Below are positions 1 through 8,717 of a stretch of 64,000 nucleotides of DNA, in pieces (positions within the stretch are counted from its first letter, which is position 1; every line of letters begins with the position of its first letter). Source of the stretch: Eutreptiella sp. 'Long Island Sound 2002' (taxonomy: Eukaryota > Euglenozoa > Euglenophyceae > Eutreptiales > Eutreptiaceae); assembly GCA_964036045.1 (NCBI GenBank), contig OZ038395.1, positions 12,009,298-12,073,297 on the forward strand. Reading direction: 5' to 3'. A program made the position numbers and the translations under genes. The notes beneath the pieces were generated by a model. That model searched no databases and had not been told where the DNA came from. It saw nothing but the letters and a program-made list of their open reading frames with translations.

Positions 1-2
1 TG

Positions 3-2927
3 AATCAAAACAGGGGGCCAGCTTCGGCCGGGTGCGGCAGGCTCCGCCCTGGCGACCTACGGGGCGGGTCCCTCGATGCCGAGTTGAGTGACATGGATTT
101 GGATTTGCGGATGGCCCCCGCCTTCCCCAACTACGTGCCCGCCGCTTTGTTCTACCGGGTACGGACGGAGGAGCGTCCGTCGATCCGCCGGGGGCTGGCA
201 CGTGACCTGGTCGCGCGGCTCCTCTCGATTTTGGAGAGGCACTCGTGTGCTATTATGCCAGTGCACGTTCGGTATCATTGGACTACGGCGGTTGTCCGCC
301 GGGTTGCTGGGCGCCTGACCACCGTCGTCTACGACTCCGCCCGGCATCCGGCCACCGCCAGGGACATCACCTCCCATTTCACGCGCGATCTCGGCCTCGC
401 ACGGCCGGTGATTGTGGCGCACGCCAAGCAGTTCCGGGGGTCCGCCGAGTGCGGCCTCCATGTCTTTTTCGTGGGCGCCTGGGCCGCGTACGGCACCAGG
501 CCCTTACCACAGGCCCAGTTGACGCCCCCGCGCTACGTCTCCCTTCACGCGTGGCGGGCGCTGTTGACGGAGTGCCGCCCCTTGACTCAGCATCTCACGG
601 CGCTCCTCGCCGCCGCGTGTCCCGACTTTGCCTCCATGATCGGCTTTGACGACGTCGTGCGCGGTGGGGCCCCGACGTCCGCTGCGATTCCCCTGTCGCC
701 CCCTGCAGACGGACCTGAGGGGGCCTTGGGGCTCGGCCCGGTGCGCTATTCCCTCGACGTACCTGAGGAGGCTCCACCTGTGGCCCATCGCACGCGCGCG
801 CGGCGCTCGGCGCACGACGCCGACGCTCAGCGAGCCGCGGCAGCCACTTTCGACCCGGCGAGTTTGACCGAGGAGTTCGTTGTGCAGACGCCCGTGCCCC
901 TGTCGTGGTTCCTCTCCAGGGCCGCGTCCGCCGGCCTGAGCGGGGCGACTGTTGCCCTCGTCCGCGAGTTCTACCATCACTGCGATCCCGGTGGGGGGGA
1001 GCAGGCGACCGTCAGCCTTGCCCGGCTCACTTCGGCCACCGCCGATTCGGTTTTCTGGGCGTCCCGAGGCGGTTGTCGCTCCGACCGCCCTCTACTCCGC
1101 CTTTTCCGTGACTGTGCAACCCAGATTGTGGCCTCGGTGAGGGCCCGAGCCGCCGCGCAGGAGGATAAGCTGCACATGGCCTACCGTGCCTTTCAACGGC
1201 ACACGTACTTAACCGACACCGCCGTGGATGCCCCAATCCTGGACGCCGTCTTTCGTGACCCACCGGCTACAGGATGGAGTTATCTGCCCTGCAGGGCCCT
1301 CACCTGGTGGGAGGGGCGCTGTACCCTGCCCGCTGGCATCGGGTGGGACCCGGGCACGCTTACCAGCAAGGTCGCTACGGTGGCGCACATCGCACCGGAG
1401 CAGCACTTCGTGGCCTTCGCCTACGCGGGCGGGGCCATTGTGGTGCGGGACAGTTGGCACGGGGCGGGCGCGACGGGCGCGCGGTTTGATGCTCGGGGGG
1501 CCGCCTACGGCGAAGCCACGTTGCGCTGGGCTGGAGTCTTCGCCTCCTTTCTCCGTCGCCACTGCGGCCTGCCCGTTCAGCCCGAGGCTGTGTACGCGTC
1601 TTGTCGACGCCAGCAGGAGACGGAGTGTGGGGTCGAGGCCGTGAATAACACCCTCCAGACCATCTACGCGCTCACCGAGCCAGGGACCCTGACTAGGGCC
1701 CACATTCGTGAGGCCCACAACTTCTATCTGGGGCTTTCGCGGGCAAGAGTGGAGCCGGCGGATCGCCCGAGTTTCCGTTGGTCCGTGTTGCCGTCTTGTG
1801 CCCCGACTACGCGGGAGCTGTCCCCTGTACCCGATCCGTCCGTCCCCTCCGTGCCGGTGCCTTCTGCGGAAGCGACGTGTCCGCCTGGGCTGGTTTCTCT
1901 GCCCGAGGTGGGGCCTGGTCGCCCTCCCCCTGCACTGTCCGCTGCGGAGCAGTCGCAGGTGACGCGGACTCGGCAAGGAACGGTTGTCCCCTCCCCTGAC
2001 CCAGTCACCCACAGGGAGGTGACCCCGCCCGCAGCGACTCACGCGCGGGCCTCTGCCTCCCCGACGTCGGCGACGGAACCGTCATCGCTGGGTACGACGC
2101 TGTCCGCCGCGCCCCGGGATGGCGCCCCTGGGCCCGGGTCGGCTCGGGTCGCGCCCCGCGGGACATGCCGGGACTGCTCGAACCCCCGGTCACCCAATCA
2201 CGTGTGCGGGGGTTTCTGCCACTGGCATCACCCCGCCATTCTCGAGACCACTAAGGGAACGGATCGACGCTGTGGGTGCGCTACTACCATGCGCCGGGGT
2301 TGCCGCCTACCAGCCTTGGAAATCGCGGGGGTACACACCTGCTGGGTCCATGCGTCTTTGGCCCAGCGGCACGCCGTTCTCCGCGTCCTCGATCCCGAGG
2401 GGGAGCCGCAGTGGGACGCGGTTTCTACGGGGGACACATGCCCTACGGGACCGTCCGCCGACACGGTGCTTTTCGCCCCGCGGGAAGGCGCGCCAGCCAT
2501 GCGTCACAATGAAGTGGAGCGTGCGCTCCGTGACGTGCCGCGGGGGTCGCATATCCGCCTCTCCATGGCGCGCCGTGGGGCCCATCGGGTCCAGTGTGTG
2601 GCGCGGCTTCTGCGGGCCCCTGCTCGGTCGGCCCTGGGCGAGGCCGAGGTCCTCGCGCGCTGGTGCGACAAGTGCTGTCAATTTGAGTCTCAGGATCCGG
2701 CCTACCTTCAACTCCCGGACCCTGACTTCACCTACTTTACCCTCGGCCGCGTTCAGGCTCTCCCGGAGTTCGCGTCGAGCTGTGGGTATGAGGACGACGA
2801 CGACGTGGGGAGCGACTACGGCGACGAGGCCGCGGATCCATCCGAGGTCGATGCCCTGCACAACCAGCTCGACGATCCGGCGCGCGCTACGCTCGCATCC
2901 ATGGACAGCGCCCCCGCGGGCACCTGA
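3..2927 (+). CDS. Retroelement ORF with two Ulp1/C48-like cysteine protease domains (5' partial)
   Basis: The frame is open from the window edge to a TGA at 2925-2927. The first ATG in the window is at 93, so the true start may lie upstream. Counting residues from codon 84, a first papain-like unit shows H65-W66, D84 (VVYDS), Q116 and C123 (AECGLHVFF), the His-Asp-Gln-Cys order of Ulp1/SENP (C48) proteases. A second, more diverged unit shows H441 (EQHFVAF), D456 (VVRDSW), Q511 and C515 (ETECGVEAVNN). Then come a Pro/Ser/Thr-rich linker, a Cys/His-rich patch around residues 690-760 that could bind zinc, and an acidic tail. Its place upstream of the polymerase ORF suggests a Gag-like or protease role in the element's particle. 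No Gag domain is recognised; function is inferred from motifs only. Confidence 0.72.
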   Translation, partial: NQNRGPASAGCGRLRPGDLRGGSLDAELSDMDLDLRMAPAFPNYVPAALFYRVRTEERPSIRRGLARDLVARLLSILERHSCAIMPVHVRYHWTTAVVRRVAGRLTTVVYDSARHPATARDITSHFTRDLGLARPVIVAHAKQFRGSAECGLHVFFVGAWAAYGTRPLPQAQLTPPRYVSLHAWRALLTECRPLTQHLTALLAAACPDFASMIGFDDVVRGGAPTSAAIPLSPPADGPEGALGLGPVRYSLDVPEEAPPVAHRTRARRSAHDADAQRAAAATFDPASLTEEFVVQTPVPLSWFLSRAASAGLSGATVALVREFYHHCDPGGGEQATVSLARLTSATADSVFWASRGGCRSDRPLLRLFRDCATQIVASVRARAAAQEDKLHMAYRAFQRHTYLTDTAVDAPILDAVFRDPPATGWSYLPCRALTWWEGRCTLPAGIGWDPGTLTSKVATVAHIAPEQHFVAFAYAGGAIVVRDSWHGAGATGARFDARGAAYGEATLRWAGVFASFLRRHCGLPVQPEAVYASCRRQQETECGVEAVNNTLQTIYALTEPGTLTRAHIREAHNFYLGLSRARVEPADRPSFRWSVLPSCAPTTRELSPVPDPSVPSVPVPSAEATCPPGLVSLPEVGPGRPPPALSAAEQSQVTRTRQGTVVPSPDPVTHREVTPPAATHARASASPTSATEPSSLGTTLSAAPRDGAPGPGSARVAPRGTCRDCSNPRSPNHVCGGFCHWHHPAILETTKGTDRRCGCATTMRRGCRLPALEIAGVHTCWVHASLAQRHAVLRVLDPEGEPQWDAVSTGDTCPTGPSADTVLFAPREGAPAMRHNEVERALRDVPRGSHIRLSMARRGAHRVQCVARLLRAPARSALGEAEVLARWCDKCCQFESQDPAYLQLPDPDFTYFTLGRVQALPEFASSCGYEDDDDVGSDYGDEAADPSEVDALHNQLDDPARATLASMDSAPAGT

Positions 2928-3011
2928 AGGGTCCTGGATGCCAAGCGGTGGCACCCGCTGGGCAAGGCGCTGGAGTGTCCTCGCCATGTGCATCCCCTCG
3001 TGTGGTCCGGC

Positions 3012-5792
3012 ATGTCACCGAAGACACGCCAGTCCCACCTACGGTGGATTCACCGTATCCGCCATCTGCCGGACGAATTCAACAACACGCCCCTACCGAA
3101 GGCGGTGGTCGAGATGGTTCTGAGGGAGGCCAGGAAGCGCCACTGGGCCTGGAGCACCATTTCGTCCTCGCTGTCCACGGTGGCGTCCGCCCTGCGTGAC
3201 CTCCAGTACTACGTTCCGTCCTACAACGGGGCCGTCATCGACATTCGGACGGACCCCTATTTCCGCGGGGCGGCGTCCCATGCCACACGCAAGGCACGGG
3301 TCACCGCACTGCGCCCGCAGAAGTCAGCCCCTCTGAGCTACGCCGACTTTGATGTGCTTGAGTCCCAGCTCCGGGGGAGCGATGCCTGGTACCTACTGCA
3401 ACTCGCTTGGCACCTGGCAGCGCGCGTCGGCGACACACGCCGCCTCGACCCGGAGAACGTGCGCATCGCGGACGCCGCGGGTGCACATGGCAACGTCGCG
3501 GTCGAGGCCCTGTTCACCGAGGGCAAAGGTGCATTCTTTTGGGGGCCGTACACCATTCACAGTACTATGCCTGCCCCCGTGGCCAAGCAGCTGAAGGCGT
3601 TCTTCCACGAGCGGCGGCAAGCGGCGCGGCGCACTTCCCCGCAGCGGGACCCGGGCGACGCCCCCTATCACGCCTTCTCCCAGACTGCCCAGCGTGAGCT
3701 GTCGGTGGCCTTGGGCAGGTTCCCCGATCACAGCTGCCGCAGCATACGCCGTGGGGCCTTGGTCTGCAACGCTAGGGCCGGGGCCACTGACGCCGAGCTC
3801 CAGTTGCTGTCCGGTCACAAGCGCCGGGATACCCTCCTCCGCTACCTCGGCTGGGGGCATGAGAGCACTGAAGCGGCGGGCGCGGCCGCCTCCAGGGCGA
3901 CCAAACTCTCGCGGGCAGTCACCCCGATGGGCGGGGATGTTGCCGCACCGATGAAGATGGGGCGCTGGTCGGGGTTCAACGGGGAGCGTGGACGTCGTGT
4001 GCGGGCCCCACCGTCTCTGTTCCCGCGACAGGCGCCGCCGTCATCTGAGTTAGGACTGCAGGATGACTATGATGGGACCCAGGATGCGTTCAAGGACTGG
4101 ACCCTCCACGCCCATGCCGTGTCCACCGTCAACTTGCCGGCAGTGCGCGCCTCCATCGAGTCTGATGACCTCAGGGCAGCCTTTGACGGGGCTGTCAGTC
4201 TGCTTCAGAGCGCCGGGTGCTATGGGATTGCTGATCGCCCTCTCCTCACCGCGTCGCAAGTACCCGTCTCCAAGTTCACCCACGAGCAGTGGACCCGATT
4301 CCTGGAGGTGGGTAAAATACGGCCCCTGGGGGGTCAGGAGATTCGCTCCGGCGTGCGTGGGTTCGCCGTGCCCCAGCCTGCCAAGCGGCGCTGGCGCCCC
4401 GTCTTTGAGACTCTTTACAATCCCTTCTTCCAGCAGTCGCTGGTTCCCCCGCTGTCCTATCCCTCCCGCGTCGAGCGCCGCCGTTGCATTTCGGGTTACA
4501 CATACCGGCTGGAGCTCGACCACTTCGCCTGGTTCGACCAGTTTCCCCTACTGGGCGTGGGCAGCTACCATGTCGTGCGCTCCGCCATGCCTATCCGGTG
4601 GGACAATGCGGAACATGAGCTATTTTGTCTGGAGCGACTCCCCATGGGTGCCACGCAGTCTTGCGGGGTCGCCAACACGACCACATGGGCGCTCATGGAG
4701 CCCATCATACGGATGGATGGGGTGTTCGTTACCTCCATGGTCGACAACGTCATCATCTGCTCCAACGAGCCGGACCGTTTCGTGGAGGCCGTGCGGCTTT
4801 ACCTGACGCGCGCACAGCGGTGTTCCGCCGATCTGAACGACATCGAAGTCGCGGGCCGCAAGGTGCCCGTGCCCTCCGATCCGGACGATATTCTGCGCCT
4901 GGGCGCACAGCTCGGCTCCGGGCCGGCCGCCTTCTTGGGGGAGGAGTATGTGGGCAGCCGGGTACGGAATCAGCCGCGCAAGGTCGCCAAGCTGATGGCC
5001 GCCTTTGCTCGGATGCGGGATGCTTGCGACGACCCCCGGGTCGTGGTGACGCGACGTCAGCTGGCCTCCTTTGTGGGGCTGTGCTCGTGGATGGCGAACA
5101 CCCTCAACGTCTCGCTGAGGGAGCATTGGGACGTACTCCGCTTGTTCTCCCGTGTGGCCCAGCAGGTCGGTAGCTGGGATATGCAGCTCCCCGTCACGCC
5201 CCGTGTCCTCGACGTCTTGACCCCGCTGTACACTGTTTTGGCCGCCAACCAGCCCGTTGTACCGCACTGCCCGCCCTTGCCATCTCTGGTGGACGACGAC
5301 TACGCGGCGGTGGCCATCGTGGACGCCAGCGGCACGGGGTATGGGGCGTATGTCCGCTTTACGGATGGTCGCATCTTTGAGGTCATGGGAGGTTGGCATG
5401 GTCACCTGCGACACTCAGCGTGGGCTGAGCCCATCGGGGGGCTCAAGATCGTGGAGTGGCTTCGGGGACGCCTGCCGCGAGGCGCTCGGATTGCGGTGGT
5501 GACTGACCACGGCGCCATGTGTCATGGTCAGCTTCGGCCCGGTTCCGCCACGGGCGGGTTCTCCCTGGCCTACCACCTGAATTCCTTTTTCAGGGCCCTG
5601 TACTCCTTCAGCCCTGATGCCGCTGTATTTTACGTCGAGGGACCGGAGAACATTGCCGACGCGCCATCGCGCGCTGCCCGCTTGGGCAGCCCGCAGATTG
5701 TTAAGGAAGTTTTTCACATGCAATTTCCCCCGTTGGCTGCCTTTTTTCACCCGTTTCTGCAGCCCAGGGCGCGCCCCTGGTGGTGCGTCTGA
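3012..5792 (+). CDS. Tyrosine recombinase - reverse transcriptase - RNase H polyprotein
   Basis: The open frame begins directly after the TGA at 2925-2927, in the same frame as the preceding ORF; 3012 is the first ATG. Residues are counted from codon 2988. The N-terminal recombinase has R146, K180, H248-x-x-R251, H277 and Y286, the complete YR set. RT follows: motif A at D511 with FD at 516-517, motif B LPMGATQS at 551-558, and motif C MVDN at 584-587, the VDN form usual in YR retrotransposons. RNase H closes the protein with D779, E814, D840 and D891. All catalytic residues are present, so the element may be competent or recently active. The domain order is odd: in described DIRS, Ngaro and PAT elements the recombinase usually sits downstream of RT-RNase H or in its own ORF. 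Confidence 0.92.
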   Translation: MSPKTRQSHLRWIHRIRHLPDEFNNTPLPKAVVEMVLREARKRHWAWSTISSSLSTVASALRDLQYYVPSYNGAVIDIRTDPYFRGAASHATRKARVTALRPQKSAPLSYADFDVLESQLRGSDAWYLLQLAWHLAARVGDTRRLDPENVRIADAAGAHGNVAVEALFTEGKGAFFWGPYTIHSTMPAPVAKQLKAFFHERRQAARRTSPQRDPGDAPYHAFSQTAQRELSVALGRFPDHSCRSIRRGALVCNARAGATDAELQLLSGHKRRDTLLRYLGWGHESTEAAGAAASRATKLSRAVTPMGGDVAAPMKMGRWSGFNGERGRRVRAPPSLFPRQAPPSSELGLQDDYDGTQDAFKDWTLHAHAVSTVNLPAVRASIESDDLRAAFDGAVSLLQSAGCYGIADRPLLTASQVPVSKFTHEQWTRFLEVGKIRPLGGQEIRSGVRGFAVPQPAKRRWRPVFETLYNPFFQQSLVPPLSYPSRVERRRCISGYTYRLELDHFAWFDQFPLLGVGSYHVVRSAMPIRWDNAEHELFCLERLPMGATQSCGVANTTTWALMEPIIRMDGVFVTSMVDNVIICSNEPDRFVEAVRLYLTRAQRCSADLNDIEVAGRKVPVPSDPDDILRLGAQLGSGPAAFLGEEYVGSRVRNQPRKVAKLMAAFARMRDACDDPRVVVTRRQLASFVGLCSWMANTLNVSLREHWDVLRLFSRVAQQVGSWDMQLPVTPRVLDVLTPLYTVLAANQPVVPHCPPLPSLVDDDYAAVAIVDASGTGYGAYVRFTDGRIFEVMGGWHGHLRHSAWAEPIGGLKIVEWLRGRLPRGARIAVVTDHGAMCHGQLRPGSATGGFSLAYHLNSFFRALYSFSPDAAVFYVEGPENIADAPSRAARLGSPQIVKEVFHMQFPPLAAFFHPFLQPRARPWWCV

Positions 5793-5884
5793 GTGCCTGG
5801 CGCCTGTGGGCAGGCCGGGTTTGTGAACCTCTGGGTGCCTGGGGGTTGGTTGCAGTTTTATTTAACATTGGCTTATGTGTGCGG

Positions 5885-5984
5885 GGGGTGTTCATACGCC
5901 ACTTTTGTACCGATGGGAGTTTTTCCGAGGTCCAGCCATTTGTGGTGTCGTGCCTGTCTGTTGGTATTGGCTGCTGCAGTGCAA
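5885..5984 (+). repeat. Terminal direct repeat copy B1 of the YR retrotransposon
   Basis: This 100-bp unit is identical base for base to 6221-6320 and starts 93 bp after the polymerase stop codon. It fits the inner B1 copy of a split direct repeat. Confidence 0.85.
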
Positions 5985-6220
5985 CAGCTTATAGGTTATT
6001 ATAGCTTGCACGCCCACCTCTGTTGTTCCTTCACGCTCAGGTGAAGGGTTTTTTCCCTTTCTCCATTGTAGCCTGAGCTACCCATTGTTGTTTTTGTTGC
6101 CCGCCGCCACCCACTTGCTCCGCCTTTGTTTTTTCACGCCATCAGTTTCGCCAGGGCGACCGCTGTGTCGCCCTGGGTCTTCAGGCCTATAATTATCCGC
6201 CAGAGCCATTCAGGCCTGGT
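5985..6220 (+). repeat. Spacer (putative A2) between the terminal repeats
   Basis: This 236-bp stretch between the two 100-bp copies contains no gene. It has a perfect 10-bp inverted repeat with a 6-nt loop at 6151-6176 (CCAGGGCGAC / GTCGCCCTGG) and a shorter hairpin near 6036-6050. In PAT/Ngaro elements the matching A1 copy would sit at the left end of the element, outside the window. Confidence 0.5.
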
Positions 6221-6320
6221 GGGGTGTTCATACGCCACTTTTGTACCGATGGGAGTTTTTCCGAGGTCCAGCCATTTGTGGTGTCGTGCCTGTCTGTTGG
6301 TATTGGCTGCTGCAGTGCAA
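6221..6320 (+). repeat. Terminal direct repeat copy B2, 3' end of the YR retrotransposon
   Basis: Exact copy of 5885-5984. Homology stops at 6320, which is taken as the right end of the element. Confidence 0.85.
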
Positions 6321-6557
6321 GTTGTCTGAAAGAATTTTTCTCCAATGCCTCCGGCGCCATGGTTTCGTGTTTCATGGACCATTTTTGATGAAAAAAAAAT
6401 TCTATTGCCTTTGGCAGTGCACCTCGAAGAGAGGTTGACAGTCAGCCAATCAGTCGATTAGCCAGGCCAGCAGTCAGTCAGACAGAAACACACAGTTTGG
6501 GTTTTTTGTCAGTGGCAGATGCGGCCCCAAGCAGTGTGGACACCCTTTGCCTCAGGC

Positions 6558-6628
6558 CAAGCAGTGGCCGAATGGTAATGCAGCTGACCGCAGACCTTTT
6601 GGTCGGCGGTTCGAAACCCGGTATGGTG
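6558..6628 (+). repeat. tRNA-like sequence with Pol III A and B boxes (SINE head?)
   Basis: TGGCCGAATGG at 6565-6575 matches the A-box consensus at every position and GGTTCGAAACC at 6608-6618 matches the B box. The spacing is that of a tRNA, with a small GACC-TTTT-GGTC hairpin between. The acceptor ends and T stem do not pair, so this is not a working tRNA. It is more likely the promoter head of a tRNA-derived SINE or a tRNA relic. Confidence 0.45.
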
Positions 6629-6663
6629 AATACGGCGCCGCCGACGCCGCCGACAGTCGGCCG

Positions 6664-6726
6664 ACCAGGATGCGAACCGCCGACCGAAAACTTTGTGTTG
6701 GCTGCGTTACCATTCGACCGGCGGTG
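6664..6726 (-). repeat. Second tRNA-like unit, inverted relative to the first
   Basis: Read on the minus strand it gives an A-box-like CGGTCGAATGG and a B-box-like GGTTCGCATCC. It shares GGTCGGCGGTTCG with 6601-6613, so the two units face each other across about 50 bp. Confidence 0.35.
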
Positions 6727-7020
6727 GTGTGATAGCAATATGCTTCCCCACTGCTTGGAGCCTTCTGAGCGAAAACTTTTGACCCCCCCCCCACCCCCCA
6801 CCCCCCCTCAAAAAAGTGATGTCCAGTTTTAGGGGATAGAGGCCTCAGAATCAAAAAATCCATTGGGGGATGCTCTTATTGGGCAAAATAATGATTTTAC
6901 AAGGGGTTGGACATCCAATATCATGCCTTGGGGTATGCTACGCGAATGACCCCAAAAAAGGGGGGGTATACGACGCCTGCGCCTGAACTTGATCTAACAA
7001 CCTCTCTTCGAGGTGATTTT
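6700..7020 (+). repeat. Dispersed repeat, copy 1 (second copy 34578-34900)
   Basis: About 320 bp align with 34578-34900 with few differences: the start around GGCTGCGTTACCATTC, the GAGCGAAAACTTTTGACCCC segment, and the end CTCTTCGAGGTGATTTT. Flanks differ at both sites. It carries no ORF conserved between copies. Confidence 0.8.
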
Positions 7021-7395
7021 GGCGCTGTCAGTGCCCAAAATTTTCGGGCTTCAATTGGCACGGAGGAGGGTCAAACCCCCTTCCCAGGACCCCCCCCCCC
7101 CTGCGCTCTAATGCGTCCCTGCGTAGGGGTTGCATACATCAGCCTGCCGTCAGCCACTGTGCATCCCGCTGCCAAACTGTGCTTCCTGCAACCTGGTGGG
7201 TGCCGGGGGGGGGGGGGGGGGGAGTGCAAGTCCTGCAGACCCCCCACCACCGCCGCCCTGTACTCCGTGGCTCTCCACCCGGCAGAGCCACAAAGCCATC
7301 CTTTGAACTTTGAACGTCCGGACTGGAGCACGCGTGCCCCCTCCCGCCCCCTTTCCCAATGTGAGCGAAGGGCCAGAGCCCTGCCACATCACACA
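7021..7395 (+). other. Non-coding GC-rich stretch
   Basis: No supported gene. It contains G and C homopolymers near 7090 and 7205-7223. The open frames on both strands here look like GC-rich chance ORFs. Confidence 0.6.
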
Positions 7396-7482
7396 CAGGG
7401 CGGTCCTTAACGGGGAAAAAAAAAACTGTTCCGGAACATGGTTTTTTAAAAAACGACCGCATGTAGCTCATATGTTCAACCA

Positions 7483-7550
7483 TGGTTGGTGGCGATTGGC
7501 GGTTGGCGGCTGGTGGAGATTGCCGGTTGGCGGTTGGCAGTTGGTCACGG
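7483..7550 (+). repeat. GGTTGGCGG-type minisatellite, short tract
   Basis: Repeated TTGGCGG/TTGGTGG words inside the left part of the hAT-like element, of the same kind as the larger array at 8172-8368. Confidence 0.6.
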
Positions 7551-7713
7551 GGGGGACGTCTCCTCGCTTCTGTACCGACTCCCCCCCCCAGTAGAAGTGG
7601 GCCGAAGGCCCCCAGGGGGGGGGGGGGGGCTAGCCGCCGAGGAGGGCCTCCCTAGGGGACTAGCTAGTCGCTGCTAGTTGCTGGGGGGGGGGGGGGCTAG
7701 GGGAGAGGGTTTA

Positions 7714-8034
7714 GCATTCTCGGGGGTCCCCAACAAAGGGAACAAAATCAAAACTCAAAACCTACGCCGGGGGTCACCATGATGCACCACACAACAAAGC
7801 GTGGATTCAAAGATTGTCCCGGTTTCCTCAATAGCACGGGACGGTTGGGGCCCAAAAGAGGGCAGATATGCTACATCACCCCTGCATTCTCGGGGGTCCC
7901 CAACAAAGGGAACAAAATCGGAAGTCAAAACCTATGCCGGGGGTCACCATGATGCACCACGCAACGAAGCGTGGATTCAAAGATTGTCCTAAGTGCGCCC
8001 CCTTAGCGCACCCCCTGCATTCTCGGGGGTCCCC
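7714..8034 (+). repeat. Tandem repeat, 170-bp period
   Basis: The unit starting GCATTCTCGGGGGTCCCC occurs at 7714, 7884 and (partial) 8017. The first two copies share about 106 bp with a handful of differences. It lies inside the hAT-like element. Confidence 0.8.
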
Positions 8035-8171
8035 AAAATTTTCGGGCGCCTTCGGCGCCACCCTATGTATGGCTAGTAGCCATTGACCCTTGGTAACTAA
8101 GTGGGCCCGGAGGGCCCAGAGGGGGGGGGGGGGGGGAGTCGCGTACCGGGACCGAGGAGACGTCCCCCCCG

Positions 8172-8368
8172 TGCAGTTGGTGGTTGGCAGCGGTTGGCGG
8201 CGGTTGGCGGCAGTTGACAGTTGGTGATGGGTGGTTGGTGGCGGTTGGCAGCAGTTGGCGGTTGGTGGCGGTCGGCGGTTGGTGTGAGTTGGCGGTTAGC
8301 GGTTGGTGGTTGGCGGCTGGTGGCGGTTGGCGGTTGATGGGAGTTGGCGGTTGGCGGTTGGTGGTCCC
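8172..8368 (+). repeat. GGTTGGCGG minisatellite
   Basis: About 200 bp made of variants of GGTTGGCGG, GGTTGGTGG and GGCAGTTGG inside the hAT-like element. Strand asymmetry is strong (G/T rich), so G-quadruplex formation is possible. Related C/A-rich words occur at 13905-14000 and 16845-16925. Confidence 0.75.
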
Positions 8369-8717
8369 TTGGGGCGGTCCTTAACAAAAAAAAATCTGGT
8401 CCCTTAAGGACCGCCCTGATCACGCAACACCCCCCCACCCCCTCGTGAGGCACAAGCACCGCACGGGTACACAGGCCAGACCCAAAAAGGACTTGGGCTG
8501 GGGGCTGGGGGACGTAGCAGGCTCGTTGCACAGGAGAGGGGGTCAGGGATGTGCTTATCCGCAGGCGGGGGGCAGGGCTTCTGATGGACCCCCCCCCCTC
8601 CAGGCCAAACCGTCCACCCAAAACCAAAAAACTTTCTTTTCAGGAAAAATGAAATTTTGAATGGACAACCAAAAAATGAGAGGCCCACTTTAGGTACACA
8701 AGCCCCCCCCCCCCCCC

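Larger units (their letters stand above)
1..6320 (+). mobile_element. Tyrosine-recombinase retrotransposon (DIRS/Ngaro/PAT-like), 5' end outside window
   Basis: The segment carries two long same-frame ORFs, the second encoding tyrosine recombinase, reverse transcriptase and RNase H, followed by a 100-bp exact direct repeat (5885-5984 and 6221-6320) around a 236-bp spacer. Known PAT/Ngaro-type elements end in split direct repeats of the form A1-body-B1-A2-B2. The two 100-bp copies fit B1 and B2 and the spacer fits A2. A1 would lie left of base 1, which agrees with the first ORF being open to the window edge. No LTR, integrase DDE motif or poly-A tail was seen. The family assignment is firm from the protein domains; the terminal structure is inferred because the left end is missing. 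Confidence 0.85.
7396..8418 (+). mobile_element. Non-autonomous hAT-like DNA transposon (1,023 bp) with 15-bp terminal inverted repeats
   Basis: It begins CAGGGCGGTCCTTAA (7396-7410) and ends TTAAGGACCGCCCTG (8404-8418), a perfect 15-bp inverted pair. The flanks are ATCACACA on the left (7388-7395) and ATCACGCA on the right (8419-8426), an 8-bp target duplication with one mismatch. CAGGG termini plus 8-bp duplications are typical of the hAT superfamily. The interior has no transposase. It holds 170-bp tandem units and GGTTGGC minisatellites, so it must move in trans. A 141-bp relative lies at 33271-33411. Confidence 0.75.

Noticed and set aside
8172-8368. Possible CRISPR-like array in the GGTTGGCGG region
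   Set aside because: No constant repeat with unique spacers and the setting is eukaryotic. It is a minisatellite.
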